Positions 14,272 to 16,175 of a DNA stretch of 16,175 bases are shown here, in pieces. The stretch spans positions 1 through 16,175 of the forward strand of contig CANQUO010000023.1 of NCBI GenBank assembly GCA_947627085.1. Direction: 5' to 3'. The notes beneath the pieces are model-generated. The model ran no database searches. It was not told the origin of the DNA and saw only the letters and a program-made list of their open reading frames with translations. A program made the position numbers and the translations under genes. Every line of letters starts with the position of its first letter. Position 1 is the first letter of the stretch. The DNA comes from an uncultured Oscillospiraceae bacterium (GTDB lineage: Bacteria > Bacillota > Clostridia > Oscillospirales > Oscillospiraceae).

Positions 14272-14424
14272 AATGGGCATCCCCTTACGGGGATGGGCCG
14301 GGAGCACCCGGCCTGGAGACAACCGTGAATCGGTAAAAAGGCGGTGCCTGACATCCCGCGTGAGCGGAATGGAGGCTGAGTATACAGCTCTCGCGGGAAA
14401 TACCCCGAAGGGAGGCTGGTACAA
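14272..14424 (+). ncRNA. Highly structured 5' leader of the small-ORF transcript
   Basis: About 150 bases with a chain of hairpins: CATCCCC/GGGGATG (14278-14284 with 14289-14295), GGCCGGG/CCCGGCC (14296-14302 with 14307-14313), ACCG/CGGT (14322-14325 with 14331-14334), AGGC/GCCT (14339-14349) and TCCCGCG/CGCGGGA (14354-14360 with 14392-14398) enclosing a GCTG-CAGC hairpin. A small CCC-CGAA-GGG hairpin (14404-14412 approximately) partly covers the GGGAGG ribosome binding site at 14410-14415. I do not recognise a named RNA family. A regulated toxin-type mRNA leader is the best reading, a riboswitch the alternative. Confidence 0.6.
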
Positions 14425-14439
14425 ATCACTTTAACGACT

Positions 14440-14523
14440 GTGCTGAGCCTTGTGGGCTTTTTGGGCTCCTTGGCAAGTATAATCTCCTTTGTGTTGTACT
14501 TATACGACAGAAAAAGGAAGTGA
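14440..14523 (+). CDS. Candidate type I toxin: tiny hydrophobic peptide with charged tail
   Basis: From GTG 14440 the frame gives 27 residues: a hydrophobic segment (LSLVGFLGSLASIISFVLYL) followed by YDRKRK and a TGA stop. One membrane helix with a basic tail is the common design of Fst/TxpA/holin-like type I toxins. The start is uncertain. GGGAGG at 14410-14415 is nine bases from an in-frame ATC (14425; would give 32 residues beginning ITLTTVL), while the GTG is 24 bases away. A short overlapping frame from ATG 14369 to TAA 14434 ends five bases before the GTG and could couple translation to it, as mok does for hok. The gene is between two consensus promoters facing each other, and antisense RNA would cover its 3' end. 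Confidence 0.5.
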   Translation: MLSLVGFLGSLASIISFVLYLYDRKRK

Positions 14524-14550
14524 GCCGTCTGCTGGCATCAGACGGCTCAC
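14508..14550 (-). terminator. Terminator of the antisense RNA, spanning the small ORF's stop codon
   Basis: GTGAGCCGTCTG (14520-14531) and CAGACGGCTCAC (14539-14550) form a perfect 12-bp stem with a 7-base loop. On the minus strand it is followed by TTCCTTTTTCT (14518-14508). The plus strand has no U-tract after it, so it terminates leftward transcription; on the sense mRNA it would be a stabilising hairpin holding the TGA. Confidence 0.75.
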
Positions 14551-14629
14551 GCTGTGGGTTTGGGGCTGTGACCCCGACTTGCAGTAAATAGTTCGTAGGA
14601 TGGTGGCACCGCCTAAACGGCCTCCACCC
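14508..14629 (-). ncRNA. Candidate antisense RNA antitoxin
   Basis: A leftward transcript of about 120 bases is predicted from the consensus promoter at 14636-14664 to the hairpin/U-tract at 14508-14550. It carries no ORF of note. It is fully complementary to the last codons and 3' untranslated region of the small-ORF transcript, and contains further hairpins such as GGGG/CCCC (14562-14575). This is the TxpA/RatA-type geometry, where the antitoxin overlaps the toxin mRNA's 3' end. Existence rests on promoter and terminator only. Confidence 0.6.
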
Positions 14630-14637
14630 ATTTTTAT
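14600..14637 (+). terminator. Likely terminator of the small-ORF mRNA
   Basis: GGTGG (14602-14606) pairs with CCACC (14624-14628), with an inner GCC/GGC stem and TAAAC loop, flanked by AT/AT pairs and followed by TTTTTATTAT. It lies just inside the antisense promoter's start, so the two RNAs overlap over about 120 bases. Confidence 0.65.
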
Positions 14638-14664
14638 TATAGCTTTTTACCATACGGTTGTCAA
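14636..14664 (-). promoter_or_regulatory. Perfect consensus antisense promoter
   Basis: On the minus strand TTGACA (14664-14659), 17-base spacer, TATAAT (14641-14636): a second exact sigma-A consensus. It faces the promoter at 14237-14265 and has no protein gene in front of it. It shares the T-rich tail of the sense terminator. Confidence 0.88.
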
Positions 14665-14670
14665 TACCTT

Positions 14671-14703
14671 TCCCACAGCCTTTATGACTGTGGGAGTTTT
14701 TAT
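14671..14703 (+). terminator. Second rightward terminator, before the convergent MIF gene end
   Basis: TCCCACAG (14671-14678) and CTGTGGGA (14688-14695) form an 8-bp stem followed by GTTTTTAT. It backs up the terminator at 14600-14637 and insulates the tautomerase-like gene from rightward read-through. On the minus strand the stem is followed by AAAGG, so it would stop leftward transcripts poorly. Confidence 0.7.
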
Positions 14704-14716
14704 GGGAGGGGATTTT

Positions 14717-15058
14717 TTAGAACAATCCCCCTTGCCAGGCCCAGGTTTTGACGGGGTGGAAGGTGATGTAGATGTTCTCCCCGGGGATGCCAAGCTCCTC
14801 GCCCAAAATTTTAGTGAGCTCCGCGGCCATTTTGCCGCAGTCGGGGCGGGCGGGGTCGCCGAAGGCGGAGACGGAAACGTAGGCGCCCTTTTCAAGCTTC
14901 TTTCCCGCAAACCACAGGTCCATGTCGTCCTCAATACCCACCATAAGGTAGCTCTCGGGCTTTTTGATGAGGGAGACGGCTTTGCCGAATTTGGCCTTCA
15001 GGACCTCCTTCTTCTCGGGGACAACGGGGACGGTGACCTTCGCTTCGATGTATGGCAT
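14717..15058 (-). CDS. MIF/phenylpyruvate tautomerase-like protein
   Basis: A 113-residue member of the tautomerase/MIF superfamily. The mature protein would begin with proline (MPYIEAKVTVPV), the catalytic base of the family, and KKPESYLMVGIEDDMDLWFAG matches the conserved KPESYV-V segment; the C-terminal half has KMAAELTKILGEELGIPGENIYITF. Members are trimers of about 110-120 residues with keto-enol tautomerase activity; bacterial roles are poorly known. AAAGGAGG lies eight bases before the ATG, and a TTGAGA-N17-TACAAT promoter lies upstream. There is no strong leftward terminator before the antisense promoter, so transcripts from this gene may read into the antisense RNA region. Confidence 0.92.
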   Translation of the reverse strand: MPYIEAKVTVPVVPEKKEVLKAKFGKAVSLIKKPESYLMVGIEDDMDLWFAGKKLEKGAYVSVSAFGDPARPDCGKMAAELTKILGEELGIPGENIYITFHPVKTWAWQGGLF

Positions 15059-15091
15059 GGTTAGTACCTCCTTTTTAAAATCTGCGCTGTT

Positions 15092-15120
15092 ATTGTACCA
15101 CTTATTTTACAGATTCTCAA
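15092..15120 (-). promoter_or_regulatory. Promoter of the MIF-like gene
   Basis: On the minus strand TTGAGA (15120-15115), 17-base spacer, TACAAT (15097-15092), about 33 bases before the start codon. The region is strongly AT-rich. Confidence 0.75.
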
Positions 15121-15150
15121 TACTTTCAATATATTACGCTATGTATTTCG

Positions 15151-15179
15151 TTGACTTCCGGCGGATTTTGTGATATATT
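15151..15179 (+). promoter_or_regulatory. Promoter of the acyl-CoA ligase gene
   Basis: TTGACT (15151-15156), 17-base spacer, TATATT (15174-15179), about 38 bases before the ATG. It is back to back with the promoter of the MIF-like gene. Confidence 0.75.
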
Positions 15180-15217
15180 GTCAATGCCATTTTAAAGTGA
15201 TAAAGGACGGTGCTCTT

Positions 15218-16175
15218 ATGCCTGTTACCGATTACCTGGAGAGAAACGCCAGGCTCTACCCCGACGAGGTGGCGCTGGTGGAGCTGAACCCCGAGGAGAA
15301 CGACCTGCGCAGGATAACATGGAAGGAATACGAGCTCATCGAGCCGGACCGCTTCCAGCCCTACCGCCGGGAGATAACATGGAGCGTCTTTAACGAGAAG
15401 GCCAACAGATTTGCCAACATGCTCCTTAGCCGGGGCGTGAAGAAGGGCGACAAGGTGGCCATACTCATGTATAACTGCCTTGAGTGGCTGCCCATATATT
15501 TCGGGGTGCTGAAGGCCGGGGCCATCGCCGTGCCCTTCAACTTCCGCTACGACGCCGACGAGATACTCTACTGCGCGGAGCTTGCCGAGGTGGACGTCAT
15601 AGTCTTTGCCACGGACTTTATAGGCCGTCTTGAGGCCAACGCCGAGAGGCTCAGCCGGGGTAGATTACTCATATTCGTGGGCGACAACTGCCCCAGCTTT
15701 GCCGAGAGCTACCACCAGCTGGTGGCGGACTGCTCCAGCAAGTCCCCGGACGTGAAGATAACGGACGAGGACTTCGGGGCCATATATTTCTCCTCCGGCA
15801 CAACTGGCTTTCCGAAGGCCATATTACATAAGCACCAGAGCCTTACCCAGGCCGCCCAGATGGAGCAGATACACCACAAGACCGGCCGGAACGACACGTT
15901 TTTGTGCATACCGCCCCTCTACCACACGGGGGCGAAATTCCACTGGATGGGCTCGCTGGTGGCCGGGTCAAAGGCGGTGCTCTTGAAGGGCGCAAAGCCC
16001 GAGACCATCTTAAAGGCCGTCTCCGACGAGCGGTGCACCATCGTGTGGCTCCTGGTGCCCTGGGCCCAGGACATACTGGACGCGCTGGACAGGGGGGACC
16101 TGAAGCTCTCCGACTACGAGCTTTCACAGTGGCGGCTCATGCACATCGGCGCCCAACCCGTGCCGCCATCCCTCA
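15218..16175 (+). CDS. AMP-forming acyl-CoA synthetase/ligase (ANL family), N-terminal part
   Basis: A gene cut by the right edge; 319 codons are visible and the frame is open to the end. It starts MPVTDYLERNARLYPDEVAL and has the ANL adenylation layout: VFNEKANRFANMLLSRGVKKGDKVAILMYN, VLKAGAIAVPFNFRY, the phosphate-binding loop SSGTTGFPKA (192-201), and FLCIPPLYHTGAKFHWMG. Such enzymes activate a carboxylate with ATP to an acyl-adenylate and then transfer it to coenzyme A; the C-terminal lid and substrate pocket lie outside, so substrate is unknown (fatty, aromatic or bile acid are all possible). AAAGGA lies about ten bases before the ATG. It is divergent from the MIF-like gene. Confidence 0.92.
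   Translation, partial: MPVTDYLERNARLYPDEVALVELNPEENDLRRITWKEYELIEPDRFQPYRREITWSVFNEKANRFANMLLSRGVKKGDKVAILMYNCLEWLPIYFGVLKAGAIAVPFNFRYDADEILYCAELAEVDVIVFATDFIGRLEANAERLSRGRLLIFVGDNCPSFAESYHQLVADCSSKSPDVKITDEDFGAIYFSSGTTGFPKAILHKHQSLTQAAQMEQIHHKTGRNDTFLCIPPLYHTGAKFHWMGSLVAGSKAVLLKGAKPETILKAVSDERCTIVWLLVPWAQDILDALDRGDLKLSDYELSQWRLMHIGAQPVPPSL

Noticed and set aside
14150..14368. Upstream part of the plus-strand open frame running 14150-14434
   Set aside because: It crosses the sigma-module terminator and the consensus promoter, so it cannot be one translated gene; only the short 3' part from ATG 14369 was kept as a possible leader frame.
14598..14640. T-box-like GGTGGCACCGCC motif followed by a terminator
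   Set aside because: It differs from GGTGGNACCGCG at the end, no Stem I or specifier region is visible upstream, and no plus-strand gene follows; best read as a terminator stem.
1..16175. Search for CRISPR arrays, insertion sequences, tRNA or rRNA genes
   Set aside because: No regularly spaced repeat set, transposase-like protein, terminal inverted repeat pair or cloverleaf was seen.

Overview
The window looks like a chromosomal segment of a spore-forming, GC-rich Firmicute of the Clostridia, probably a gut Oscillospiraceae-type bacterium (inference). The reasons are a complete spoIIIA engulfment operon, a T-box leader in front of a tyrosyl-tRNA synthetase, purine-rich GGAGG ribosome binding sites throughout, and GC-rich coding DNA with AT-rich promoters.

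Bases 1-8397 are one leftward block (minus strand). In transcription order it holds spoIIIAA-AB-AC-AD-AE-AF-AG-AH, then an Asp23/Gls24 protein (YqhY type), nusB, a TsaD/Kae1-like paralogue, xseA, xseB and the 5' end of a polyprenyl (farnesyl) diphosphate synthase. This resembles the Bacillus subtilis spoIIIA-accBC-yqhY-nusB-folD-xseAB-ispA block, but accBC are absent and a TsaD-like gene sits in the folD slot. A sigma-E-like promoter precedes spoIIIAA, and an extended -10 promoter lies between the sporulation genes and the housekeeping genes.

Bases 8398-8864 are a divergent intergenic region with the sigma-E-like promoter (leftward), a perfect tandem direct repeat, a near-consensus vegetative promoter (rightward) and a T-box leader with a UAC (Tyr) specifier and an intrinsic terminator. 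The T-box controls a small double zinc-ribbon protein and tyrS, which ends at a strong terminator.

Bases 10500-14217 hold two similar two-gene modules, each an ECF-like sigma factor followed by a single-pass membrane protein that is a candidate anti-sigma partner. A monocistronic nitroreductase with its own promoter and terminator separates them.

Bases 14218-14710 contain no conventional gene but are the most interesting part of the window. A perfect TTGACA-N17-TATAAT promoter points right into a highly structured leader and a very small hydrophobic ORF with a charged tail. A second perfect TTGACA-N17-TATAAT promoter points left into the 3' end of that transcript and ends at a hairpin spanning the ORF's stop codon. 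This convergent sense/antisense arrangement matches a type I toxin-antitoxin locus. Beyond it lie a MIF/tautomerase-like gene (minus) and a truncated AMP-forming acyl-CoA ligase gene (plus), divergently transcribed from separate promoters.
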